Assembly (NCBI RefSeq): GCF_014268885.2
Contig: NZ_CP077095.1
Location: forward strand, 587,001-651,000
Source: Pseudomonas xantholysinigenes
Lineage (GTDB): Bacteria; Pseudomonadota; Gammaproteobacteria; Pseudomonadales; Pseudomonadaceae
Direction of reading: 5' to 3'
DNA: 64,000 nucleotides
A model generated the notes under the pieces. That model saw nothing but the letters and a program-made list of their open reading frames with translations. It did not search any database and was not told where the DNA came from. This document shows, piece by piece, positions 25,653 through 33,597 of the stretch (position 1 is its first letter; each line of letters begins with the position of its first letter). A program made the translations under genes and the position numbers.

Positions 25653-26846
25653 ATGCGCCAATGGCATCACGTGCTGGGCCTGGCCCTGCTGATCAGCGCC
25701 ATGCCCGGTTGCAGCACCGGCGCCAATAGCGTGGCCACCCAGCCTTCTACACGGCCCGCCGCCGTCTCGGGCATGCGTGATGACGGCAATCTCGCACTGC
25801 TTGCCGGCAAGTTGCGCAACGCCAGCCGCGCGCCGGTCGCCATCGTCCAGCTCGGCGACTCGCACACTGCCGCCGACCTGTTCAGCGGTGAGCTGCGGCG
25901 CTTGTTGCAGGCACGCTACGGCGATGGCGGCATCGGCCTGGTTCCGGCCTCACCGGTGCCGGGGATTCGCAACGACCGGGTGATCATCAAGAGCGAGCAG
26001 CGCCAGTGGCAACTGGTGTCGGCGCGCAACCAGCAAAGCGCGCAGTTCCCGCTGGGCGGCTACCTGTCGTTGCCACAGGCCAATCGCGCCAGCGTGCTGT
26101 TGCAGGCGCGCGACGAGGATCGCCAGCGCTACAAGATTTCGGCGCTTTACCAAGCCCGCGGCAATGCCACCTTGCTGGTCAATGGCGGCCAGCGGCGCAT
26201 GCTGCCGGCGAGCAATGGCCTGTGGCGCTTCAGCCCGGCCTTCAGCAACATCGGTTTGCCGGTGCAATTGAGCGTGGAGGGCGGCCAAGGGCTCGCCTTG
26301 GGCGGTTGGTACCTCCAGGGCCAGAAGAATGCCGGCGTGACCTATTCGACACTGGGTATCAACGGTGCGCGGCTGGAGGTGGTGGACAAGTGGCAGGCCG
26401 GTTGGCGCGATAGCCTCAAGGCGGTGCGCCCGGACTTGGTGATCCTCGCCTATGGCACCAACGAGGCATTCGACGACAAGCTCGACCTGGTGCTGTACCA
26501 GGCGCAACTGGACGCGACCCTCAGCGGGCTACGCAAGGATTTGCCAGGTGCGGCGATCCTGCTGGTCGGTCCGCCGGACTCGATCAAGCAGCGCAAGGCG
26601 CGTAGCTGCGCGGCTCGCCAGCCGCAGCCGTTGGCGGCGGTGATTCGCGTGCAGAAACAGATGGCGCAGAAGCACAAGGCGTTGTTCTGGGATTGGCAGG
26701 CCTTCATGGGCGGGCCTTGCGCGATTGCCGGCTGGCAGGCCAGTGGGCTGGCGCGGCCGGACCTGGTGCACTTGACGGCCGATGGCTATCGCAAGAGTGC
26801 GGCGGGGTTGTATGAGTTCTTGAAAGGGCCGTTGGGCTTGCGTTGA
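25653..26846 (+). CDS. SGNH/GDSL lipoprotein
   Basis: A 397-residue protein with a lipobox ending in Cys20 (ISAMPGC) and a split SGNH domain: VQLGDSHTAADL (Ser70) is block I, VILAYGTNEAF holds the Gly/Asn, and DLVHLTADGY (Asp370, His373) is block V. Between them a beta-rich insert of roughly 150 residues (about 100-250) may bind a carbohydrate. It is the third gene of the MBOAT cassette, 1 bp after the second. The lipid anchor places it at the envelope, consistent with action on peptidoglycan or surface polysaccharide. Confidence 0.82.
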   Translation: MRQWHHVLGLALLISAMPGCSTGANSVATQPSTRPAAVSGMRDDGNLALLAGKLRNASRAPVAIVQLGDSHTAADLFSGELRRLLQARYGDGGIGLVPASPVPGIRNDRVIIKSEQRQWQLVSARNQQSAQFPLGGYLSLPQANRASVLLQARDEDRQRYKISALYQARGNATLLVNGGQRRMLPASNGLWRFSPAFSNIGLPVQLSVEGGQGLALGGWYLQGQKNAGVTYSTLGINGARLEVVDKWQAGWRDSLKAVRPDLVILAYGTNEAFDDKLDLVLYQAQLDATLSGLRKDLPGAAILLVGPPDSIKQRKARSCAARQPQPLAAVIRVQKQMAQKHKALFWDWQAFMGGPCAIAGWQASGLARPDLVHLTADGYRKSAAGLYEFLKGPLGLR

Positions 26847-26853
26847 CCGTCGC

Positions 26854-26876
26854 AGGAGCCGGCAAGGCCGGCTCCT
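26854..26876. terminator. REP-like hairpin between convergent SGNH gene and ribB
   Basis: AGGAGCCGG (26854-26862) and CCGGCTCCT (26868-26876) form a perfect 9-bp stem with a 5-base loop. It lies between the convergent cassette end (26846) and the ribB end (26894). The sequence resembles a truncated REP. It lacks a T-run, so termination is inferred from its place. Confidence 0.45.
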
Positions 26877-26893
26877 GTGGGGCTGGGGCCGGG

Positions 26894-27544
26894 TCAGGCC
26901 GGCTCGGCCTCGAGCTCGACCATCGCTTCGCGATAGCGCGCCAGTTCCTCGATGGTCAGCACCGGCAGGTTGTACTGGCGGGCATACACCGCCACCTGCT
27001 CGCCGCGGGCCATGCTGCCGTCAGGGTTCATCAGTTCGCACAGCACCGCCGCCGGGCGCAGGCCGGCCAGGCGCGCCAGGTCCACCGAACCTTCGGTGTG
27101 GCCGCGACGGGTCAGCACGCCGCCATCACGAGCGCGCAGCGGGAACACATGGCCGGGGCTGACGATGTGGCGCTCTTGCGCGGTGGAGCGCAGTGCGGCT
27201 TCGATGGTGGTGATGCGGTCCTGGGCCGACACGCCGGTGCTGACGCCTTGCGCCGCCTCGATGGTGACGGTGAAGCCGGTGCCGTGGCGGGCCTGGTTGT
27301 TTTGCACCATCGGTGCCAGTTCCAGGGCGTCGACGGTGGCTTCGTCGAGGCACAGGCAGACGATGCCGCTGCAGTCGCGGATCATCATGGCCATGGTTTG
27401 CAGCGAGAGGTTTTCGGCGGCGGCGACGATGTCGGCTTCGTCTTCGCGGTCATCATCGTCGAGCAGCAGCACGGGACGCCCGGCCTGGTAGGCGGCGATG
27501 GCGGCGGCGACGTTGGGGAATTGCTTGTGCAGTGGGGTGGACAT
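26894..27544 (-). CDS. ribB: 3,4-dihydroxy-2-butanone-4-phosphate synthase (stand-alone)
   Basis: A 216-residue single-domain enzyme. Seen: [15 protein letters not shown] (acidic metal loop), [34 protein letters not shown] and [30 protein letters not shown] 27544 follows AGGAG by 7 bases. This is the second butanone-phosphate synthase in the window, besides the one in the rib operon. It is preceded by an FMN riboswitch, so it is the flavin-responsive copy. Confidence 0.95.
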   Translation of the reverse strand: MSTPLHKQFPNVAAAIAAYQAGRPVLLLDDDDREDEADIVAAAENLSLQTMAMMIRDCSGIVCLCLDEATVDALELAPMVQNNQARHGTGFTVTIEAAQGVSTGVSAQDRITTIEAALRSTAQERHIVSPGHVFPLRARDGGVLTRRGHTEGSVDLARLAGLRPAAVLCELMNPDGSMARGEQVAVYARQYNLPVLTIEELARYREAMVELEAEPA

Positions 27545-27629
27545 GAAACGCTCCTCGTGAATGATCGATGAACGTCTCGGGGCGAACAAAATGCGCGCGC
27601 AGAGGCGCCCTGTTGGCCCCTGCCTGACG

Positions 27630-27768
27630 CCTTCTTTCATCCGGACTATGACCGTCGGCCCTGGAATCTCACCAGATCTGCTGACCCCCGGCATGGCCGG
27701 GGCGCTCGCGGGCTCATCTTTCGATTTACCGCCGGTGGGGACTTTCACCCCGCCCTGAAGACCGGGCA
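27630..27768 (-). ncRNA. FMN riboswitch (RFN element)
   Basis: Read on the minus strand the region shows the near-invariant RFN blocks in order: GGGCGGGGTGAAAGTCCCC, CACCGGCGGTAAA, AGCCCGCGAGCGCC, GGTCAGCAGATCTGGTGAGA, TTCCAGGGCCGACGGTCATA, and GTCCGGATGAAAGAAGG. The paired ends (CTTGCCCGG… with …GAAGGC) close the junction. About 85 bases of expression platform separate it from the ribB ATG, with GC-rich segments that could pair to form a terminator or mask AGGAG. It should turn ribB down when FMN is abundant. Confidence 0.95.
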
Positions 27769-27932
27769 AGCATACAACACAGTGGCTGGATGCTGGCAAC
27801 CCCCTACGACTTTGGTCGATGCCGGCCAAGGTTTCAGGCAAATCGATAGACATGTACCACCGAGGCGCTGGCGGGTGGTTCTACTTTGCGGGTCCACCCT
27901 GCTTAGGGTAGTCACCATCAAGGAAATTCTGC

Positions 27933-28844
27933 ATGACTGAGCAATACCCCTTTACCGACGCTGATGTAACTTCTGCATTCGAGATTTTGCAAGAGACTCG
28001 GTTCAAAAAGGCCCGACGCGATATTGGCGACAACGGCCTGCCGAGCCCCAAAGTGCTTATCGTTGCGGGAGCCCAGGGCTCCGGCAAGACCTATCTTCTG
28101 AAAAACCGACTGCAGACAAGCGGCCGTTATGATCATTACGTCAGTCTTTATGAAACAGGCGACCGCGAGTTGCACCCGCGTTACCCGGAGATGATCGAGC
28201 ACGGCGCCCAGCATGCCTACGCCCATACCGAATCGTTCATCTGGGCATTGGGCGCCAAGGTATTTACCTACTGCCTGCAAAATCAGTACAACTTCATCAT
28301 GGAGACTGCCCTGGACTCGCTGGCCTTCGCCCAAGGGACGCAAGCGATACAGCGTGCCGGCTACCAGTTCGAGGTGCACTTGATTGCTTGTCACAAGCAC
28401 TTCGGGCATTGGTCCTCGTTGCGCCGTCTGGTCAAGAGTGTTGCGAAAGGGGAGCTTGAACGTTACGTTTCGTTGGCCGATATCGAAGCTTCCCAGGCGA
28501 ATGCCTGCTCGATCATCGCGGCTATCCTGAATGCTTGTCAGCACGCTCCAGGCTCCAGTTGTGTCTTCTACAAGCGAGGCTTGGACACGGCTCAGGATAG
28601 TGTCGAGTTCGGTCGGGTGCGCTATCCGCATGATCCTCTGGAACTGTCGTATGGCTACACCAATTATCATCATGTGGTGACAAGCGAGCCGACTGACCTA
28701 CGTGTACGCCAGAGCATGGTCGAAGTATGCCGTGCCACCCTGACTGCCGCCGAACCGCTGCGTGGCGAACTGCCGAGCGCAGTCTTCGCGGACCTGCAAC
28801 GGTATATCGACCTCTATCAAATGGCGCCTGACGAGGCACCTTGA
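27933..28844 (+). CDS. Zeta-toxin-like P-loop kinase
   Basis: A 303-residue protein. Walker A is AGAQGSGKT (residues 45-53) after a beta strand KVLIV. Next come features of zeta toxins: GDRELHPRYPEMIEHGAQ (Asp-Arg-x-x-His-Pro pattern of the substrate site), NFIMETALDSL and FEVHLIACHKHFG. Zeta toxins phosphorylate UDP-N-acetylglucosamine and block wall synthesis. No small antitoxin gene precedes it (the gap from the riboswitch is about 165 bp) and none follows. The 45-residue N-terminal extension may inhibit in cis, as reported for chromosomal relatives. GC content is visibly lower than in flanking genes, suggesting transfer. Start supported by AAGGAA. Confidence 0.75.
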   Translation: MTEQYPFTDADVTSAFEILQETRFKKARRDIGDNGLPSPKVLIVAGAQGSGKTYLLKNRLQTSGRYDHYVSLYETGDRELHPRYPEMIEHGAQHAYAHTESFIWALGAKVFTYCLQNQYNFIMETALDSLAFAQGTQAIQRAGYQFEVHLIACHKHFGHWSSLRRLVKSVAKGELERYVSLADIEASQANACSIIAAILNACQHAPGSSCVFYKRGLDTAQDSVEFGRVRYPHDPLELSYGYTNYHHVVTSEPTDLRVRQSMVEVCRATLTAAEPLRGELPSAVFADLQRYIDLYQMAPDEAP

Positions 28845-28853
28845 GCAACAGCC

Positions 28854-29786
28854 TCAGGGGCTTATGAGCACGTGCCTGCCCTCGTGGCGCATGCGTACGC
28901 GGTAAGTCTGCGCCAGCATTGCCAAGGCCAGCGGCAGGTCGTCCAGCGGATAGGTGCCGGACACCGGCAAGTCAGCCAGCGACGGTTCGCATGCCACGGC
29001 TTGGTCGGTGTGGCGCATCAGTTCCTGTATCCATTGCCACAGTGGCATGTCCTGGGCCAGCAGCAGGCCATTGCGCCAGGCCAGCTGGCCCTCGCTGGCC
29101 GGCTCCGGCGGGCCGACGCGGGCCTGGCTGAAGCGGACTTGCTGGCCGGCCTGGACGACGGTCGGCTGGGCGCCTTGCACCTGCACGGCCCCTTCGTGGA
29201 CCGTCAACAGGGTTTCCCGAGGCAACTGGCGCACGCTGAAACGGGTGCCCAGCGCCTGCATGATCCCTTGCTCGGTCTGGACTCGCAGGGGGCGGGCAGG
29301 GGCTTGTGGGTCCGGCGCGGTGACGATGTAGATCTCACCCTGTTCCAGGTGCAGCAGGCGTTGCTTGGCGTCGAACCTCAGCGCCAGGGCGGTGGCACTG
29401 TTGAGCGAGACCTGGCTGCCGTCGACCAGCAGCACATCGCGACGCTCACCCACGTTGGTCTGGTAATCGGCGCGGTATTCGCCGCGGCGTGACAGCCACC
29501 AGCCCAGTGGCGCGACCGCAAGCAGCACCGCCAGCCCGCGCAGGACCGCGCGACGGCTGTTGCCTCCTGTTCGTTCCAGGGTGTGCCGGGCCAGGGTCGG
29601 CGGCAGGCCGCCGAGGCGCACCAGCAGGCGTTGCGCGCGTTTCCAGGCACGTTCGTGCTGTGGATCGGCGTTGCGCCAGCGCTCCAGCTCGGCCCGTTGC
29701 GCCGGGGTCAACGGGCCTTCCTGGAGCAACAGCAGCCAGGCGGCGGCCTGGGCCAGTACTGCCTGGGCAATGGGTTGGTCAGTCAT
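28854..29786 (-). CDS. fecR: FecR-family anti-sigma regulator
   Basis: A 310-residue protein. The cytoplasmic part (about 1-80) has the DUF4880-like WLLLLQEGPLTPAQRAELERWRNADPQHERAWKRAQ pattern; one membrane helix (LAVLLAVAPLGWWL, about 84-97) follows; the periplasmic FecR domain contains VLLVDGSQVSLNSATALALRF, HLEQGEIYI and LGTRFSVRQ. It should pass the signal from the TonB receptor to the sigma factor gene upstream, whose end overlaps its start by 8 bp. Confidence 0.92.
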   Translation of the reverse strand: MTDQPIAQAVLAQAAAWLLLLQEGPLTPAQRAELERWRNADPQHERAWKRAQRLLVRLGGLPPTLARHTLERTGGNSRRAVLRGLAVLLAVAPLGWWLSRRGEYRADYQTNVGERRDVLLVDGSQVSLNSATALALRFDAKQRLLHLEQGEIYIVTAPDPQAPARPLRVQTEQGIMQALGTRFSVRQLPRETLLTVHEGAVQVQGAQPTVVQAGQQVRFSQARVGPPEPASEGQLAWRNGLLLAQDMPLWQWIQELMRHTDQAVACEPSLADLPVSGTYPLDDLPLALAMLAQTYRVRMRHEGRHVLISP

Positions 29787-30306
29787 CGAGCATCTGGCTC
29801 AGGCAGGCGAGGTAACCCTCGTGGATGTATTTCTTCACGGTGGGCAGGGCGATGTTCAGGGCCTGGGCGATGTCCTTCTGTTTCATGCCGTCCAGCGTCG
29901 CCATCAGGAATGCCTGGCGTACGCGTGGGCGCAAGCTGTCGAGCACGGCGTCGACCTCGTGCAGGGTCTCGAGGATGACCGTCTGCAATTCCGGCGATGG
30001 ATGTGCTGTCGGTGGCACAGTGGCCAGGGCTTCGAGCCAGGCCTGCTCCAGTGAGTGACGACGGCGCCAGCTGACCAGCACGCAATTGGCGATGCGCGTG
30101 AGATACGCCCGAGGCTGGCGGATGCTTTCCGGCTGTGCGGCCTCGCGGCTGAGCAGCACGCGCAGGAAGATATCCTGGGCCAGGTCGTCGGCCACGCCAT
30201 GTCCCCATGAGCGCAGGCGATAGGCCAGCCAGTTGCGCAGCCAGGCATGGTTCTCGAGGTACAGCGTGGTCACGGCGCAGTGCGGGGGTGTTTCAAAGGC
30301 AGTCAT
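29779..30306 (-). CDS. fecI: FecI-type ECF sigma factor
   Basis: A 175-residue sigma factor. Region 2 is WLRNWLAYRLRSWGHGVADDLAQDIFLRVL and region 4 is FLMATLDGMKQKDIAQALNIALPTVKKYIHEGYL. The start ATG 30306 gives the normal size; a longer frame upstream overlaps the Fur-like box and is rejected. It is divergent from the receptor gene and forms a classic iron cell-surface signalling trio with the FecR protein and receptor. Confidence 0.92.
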   Translation of the reverse strand: MTAFETPPHCAVTTLYLENHAWLRNWLAYRLRSWGHGVADDLAQDIFLRVLLSREAAQPESIRQPRAYLTRIANCVLVSWRRRHSLEQAWLEALATVPPTAHPSPELQTVILETLHEVDAVLDSLRPRVRQAFLMATLDGMKQKDIAQALNIALPTVKKYIHEGYLACLSQMLDD

Positions 30307-30332
30307 GGGCAGTGGCGTCGGCAGGACAGGTC

Positions 30333-30351
30333 GCAAATGCAAACCATTATC
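30333..30351. promoter_or_regulatory. Fur box between fecI-type gene and TonB receptor
   Basis: The 19-mer at 30333-30351 (GCAAATGCAAACCATTATC) matches 14 of 19 positions of the Fur consensus GATAATGATAATCATTATC. It lies 26 bp upstream of the sigma factor start and 132 bp upstream of the receptor start. Iron repression of the sigma factor is the simplest reading. A possible -10 (TATACC) for the receptor lies near 30402. Confidence 0.6.
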
Positions 30352-30483
30352 AACGGTTTTGCGTAGATCACAAGACGATGTGAAAATACGAATCGATTGC
30401 ATATACCTTTTTCGATTTCGAGCGACAGAGGGAATGACAGCCCGCCGCGAGTGCCGGGCGCCAACCCTTCGAGCGAGAGAAGC

Positions 30484-33402
30484 ATGCCCGCAACCCATCG
30501 GCTTTCCCCTGTTTCGCGCCCCACGTCTCCCCTGCGTTTTGCCGTGCATTGCGCGCTGCTTGGCTGCCTGGTGGCGGGCGCCGCCACCCAGGCCCAGGCC
30601 GCCAGTGCGGCGCCTGGCGTGGCCACCCGGCTGGATGACGCGACGCTGCGCGACTACGACATCGCCCAGGGTGCCCTGGGCACCTCGCTGGGGCTGTATG
30701 CCAATCAGTCCGGGCTGTTGCTGTCCTATGATTCGGAGCTTACCCGCGGGCGTAGCGCGCCAGCGCTCAAGGGCCGCTACACGGTACTGGAGGCTGCGCG
30801 GCGGCTACTGGCGAACACCGGCTTGCAACTGCTGCCGGGGGCTCGTGGGGCTTACTTGCTCGCACCACAAGGCAAGGCCTCCGCGAACGCGACCGAGTTG
30901 TCGGCGACCGTTGTCGACGCCGCGCTGGACGACCCGCAACGGGACACCTATCGAGCACCACGTTCCACCGTGCACCTGACCCGCGCGGACCTCGACCGCT
31001 TCGCCACGGTGTCGGTGGGCGACATGCTCAAGGGCGTGGCCGGGGTGCAGGTCGGTGACAGTCGCAACGGCGGCGCGCTGGACGTGAATATTCGCGGCAT
31101 CCAGGGGCAGAGCCGGGTGGCTGTGCGGGTCGATGGCTCCGAGCAGGCGCTGGACGTATACCGCGGTTATGGCGGCACCCAGCAGCGCAGCTACATCGAC
31201 CCCGACCTGCTCAGCAGCGTGACCGTGAACAAAGGCCCCAGCACCCGCTCCGGGGCGATCGGCGGCTCGGTGGAAATGAAGACCCTGGGCGTCGATGACA
31301 TTCTGGTGGACGGCAACAGCGTGGGCGTGCGCCTGACCGGCAATCTGTGGAACAACGGTGTCGAGCCGGCCAATCGCAGCCGCCATTCCAAGGACCAGGA
31401 CCTGAGCACGGTGCCCCGCGACAGCCGCCCTGGCCTGTTCGGTTCGCAGGCTGAGTCCGGCAGTGCCGCGTTTGCCTATAGCCATGAGCGATTCGACCTG
31501 GTGGCCGCCTATGCGCACCGCAACCAGGGCAACTATTTCTCCGGCAAGAAAGGCCAGGATCGCTATCGCCTGTACGACCGTTGGGGCGACGAACAGCCAA
31601 GCGTGGCCAATACCTACAACGCCGGCGAGGAGGTGCTCAACTCGTCGTCGGAAACCGACTCCTACCTGTTCAAGACCACCTGGCGCCTGGCCGACGATCA
31701 TACCCTGGACCTCGGCTACCGCCGTTTCGACGGCCAGATGGGCGAGATCATGCCGTCGGACATCTTCCGCTACGGTACCGCGGGGATCTACCAGTACCCC
31801 ACGAGCGAAGTGCGGCTGGATGCCTACACCGCCCGCTATCACTACCTGCCCGCAGGCAATCCGCTGGTGGACCTGACCAGCACCCTGTGGCTGACCGACG
31901 CCAACACCAGCACCTTGACCGCCGCCTGGATGGCGCCCAAGTCGCAGCTGTTCCGCACCGACCGTGGCTGGACGCGCCAGGACAACCGCCGCATCGGCGG
32001 CGACCTGAACAACGTGTCGCGTTTCAGCACTGCCCACGGCGACTTCAAACTCGACCTGGGCGGCGCGTTCCAGCTCGAGGACCTGCAGCCGCAGAAGGGC
32101 GTGCTGACCACCCAGCACGACATCAATGCCAATCGTATGCTGCGTGACGCCTCGCGCCAGGAATTCAGCTTCAACGGCAAGCTGGAGTACCAGCCCATCG
32201 AGCAGGTGACGCTGTGGGGCGGTGGGCGCTACGCCCATTACCAGACCAAGGACAACACAGTTCTGGCCGAGGCCCGGCGTGAGGACCGCAAGCTGCGCTG
32301 GATCACCGCCAGCAGCCCGGGGCACTGGGGCAGCATGACCTGGTTCCCGGACCAGAACGGGCAATACACCGACGCCACCGACCCGCGACTGAACAACGGC
32401 ATCGTCTTCGAAAACAGCAACGAGCCGTTCAACGGCGTGCCTTTCAACGAGGCCGGCGCGACCAGCGTGACGGTGCATCCGGAAAGCATCAGCAATGTGG
32501 TCACCGGCTACGACTACACTCCCCAGGGCAAGAGCAGCGGTGGAGGCTTCTCTCCAGCGTTCGGCATCAACGTCGAGTTCCTGCCCGACACCTTCGTGTA
32601 CGCCTCCTACACCCAGGGCCTGCGCCTGCCTTCGCTGTTCGAGACCAGCCAGGGCACCCAGCAGGTGACCCCGGGCAAGCACCTCAAGCCCGAGCGTTCG
32701 CGCAGTTGGGAGTTCGGTGTCAGTGCCTTGCGCGACAACCTGCTGCGCAACGGCGACGAGGCCTCGATCAAGCTGGCGTACTTCGACAACCAGATCAAGA
32801 ACTACATCACCCGCTACTACGACCCAAGCCCAGGCCTGTGGGGGCAGATGACCTTCAGCAACACCGACAGCTTCAGCACCCGTGGGCTGGAGTTGCAGTC
32901 GCACTATGACGCCGGACGTGTATTCGCCGATCTCTCGGCCACTTACTACCTGAAGACCGAAACCTGTGACGCGGCGTTCGCCAGCACGCTGCGCAGCACG
33001 GCCAACCGCTACCAGCGTACCCAGGACACCCCGGACTGCACTGCAGGCAGCTATATGGGGTCCTACACCAACACCCAGAATCCGCCGCGTTTCTCGGCCA
33101 ACCTGGTCAGCGGCCTGCGTTTCTTCGACCAAGCACTGACCCTGGGCGGGCGCATGACCTACACCTCGGGGCCCACCGCGCAGATGGACAAGCCCTGGCA
33201 GACCGGGGCCACCACGCCGCAGATCGACTACCGCTCGGTGGCGTTGTTCGACCTGTTTGCCCGTTACAAATTGCTCGAGCACACCGAGGTGAACCTATCG
33301 GTGCAGAACCTGACCGATCGTTACTACCTGGACCCCTTGGCCCAGAGCTTCATGCCTGCGCCGGGGCGCACCTGGCGAGTGGGGGTGGTGACGCGCTTCT
33401 AG
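30484..33402 (+). CDS. TonB-dependent receptor with STN signalling domain (heme/siderophore type)
   Basis: A 972-residue outer-membrane receptor. Signal peptide to about residue 40 (ending QAQA), STN domain (about 55-125: DIAQGALGTSLGLYANQSGLLLSYDSEL … YTVLEAARRLL), plug (about 165-280: VGDMLKGVAGVQVGDS … IRGIQGQSRVAVRVDGSEQALDV … VTVNKGPSTRSGAIGGSV) and a long barrel with C-terminal LTDRYYLDPLAQSF…WRVGVVTRF. The STN domain and the divergent fecI/fecR genes show it senses its ligand and induces its own synthesis. The plug resembles heme/hemoglobin receptors more than ferric-citrate receptors, but the ligand is not certain. Start 30484 follows GAGAGAAG. Confidence 0.88.
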   Translation: MPATHRLSPVSRPTSPLRFAVHCALLGCLVAGAATQAQAASAAPGVATRLDDATLRDYDIAQGALGTSLGLYANQSGLLLSYDSELTRGRSAPALKGRYTVLEAARRLLANTGLQLLPGARGAYLLAPQGKASANATELSATVVDAALDDPQRDTYRAPRSTVHLTRADLDRFATVSVGDMLKGVAGVQVGDSRNGGALDVNIRGIQGQSRVAVRVDGSEQALDVYRGYGGTQQRSYIDPDLLSSVTVNKGPSTRSGAIGGSVEMKTLGVDDILVDGNSVGVRLTGNLWNNGVEPANRSRHSKDQDLSTVPRDSRPGLFGSQAESGSAAFAYSHERFDLVAAYAHRNQGNYFSGKKGQDRYRLYDRWGDEQPSVANTYNAGEEVLNSSSETDSYLFKTTWRLADDHTLDLGYRRFDGQMGEIMPSDIFRYGTAGIYQYPTSEVRLDAYTARYHYLPAGNPLVDLTSTLWLTDANTSTLTAAWMAPKSQLFRTDRGWTRQDNRRIGGDLNNVSRFSTAHGDFKLDLGGAFQLEDLQPQKGVLTTQHDINANRMLRDASRQEFSFNGKLEYQPIEQVTLWGGGRYAHYQTKDNTVLAEARREDRKLRWITASSPGHWGSMTWFPDQNGQYTDATDPRLNNGIVFENSNEPFNGVPFNEAGATSVTVHPESISNVVTGYDYTPQGKSSGGGFSPAFGINVEFLPDTFVYASYTQGLRLPSLFETSQGTQQVTPGKHLKPERSRSWEFGVSALRDNLLRNGDEASIKLAYFDNQIKNYITRYYDPSPGLWGQMTFSNTDSFSTRGLELQSHYDAGRVFADLSATYYLKTETCDAAFASTLRSTANRYQRTQDTPDCTAGSYMGSYTNTQNPPRFSANLVSGLRFFDQALTLGGRMTYTSGPTAQMDKPWQTGATTPQIDYRSVALFDLFARYKLLEHTEVNLSVQNLTDRYYLDPLAQSFMPAPGRTWRVGVVTRF

Positions 33403-33417
33403 GTGACGAATCCTCGA

Positions 33418-33450
33418 CCAGCCCCGAGGCTGCAATGGCATCTGGGCTGG
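33418..33450 (+). terminator. Possible hairpin terminator after the TonB receptor
   Basis: CCAGCCC (33418-33424) and GGGCTGG (33444-33450) can pair across a 19-base loop, 16 bp after the receptor stop. No T-run follows, so confidence is low. The rest of the 195-bp gap holds a perfect palindrome (33501-33512) and no gene. Confidence 0.3.
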
Positions 33451-33500
33451 TCTGCAAGGGGGGCTTCACTATGTAGCATGCCTTACGTGGCGCAGAGAAA

Positions 33501-33512
33501 GCATACGTATGC
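33501..33512. promoter_or_regulatory. Palindromic putative operator upstream of the luxE-type operon
   Basis: GCATACGTATGC is a perfect 12-bp palindrome, 86 bp upstream of the first gene of the LuxE/LuxC-like operon. A binding site for a dimeric regulator is plausible; the HTH gene at 39609 is one candidate. No clear -35/-10 pair was seen beside it. Confidence 0.35.
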
Positions 33513-33597
33513 ATGCGAGATTCTTCCTATCAAAGTTCGCTGCGCATCGGCATAGAGTCTGCCTCTCTGAAGGTCTGGAACCTACCCGAGACGCTCA

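Noticed and set aside
30805..33282. 825-residue open frame on the minus strand
   Set aside because: Antisense of the TonB receptor gene, with no domain evidence.
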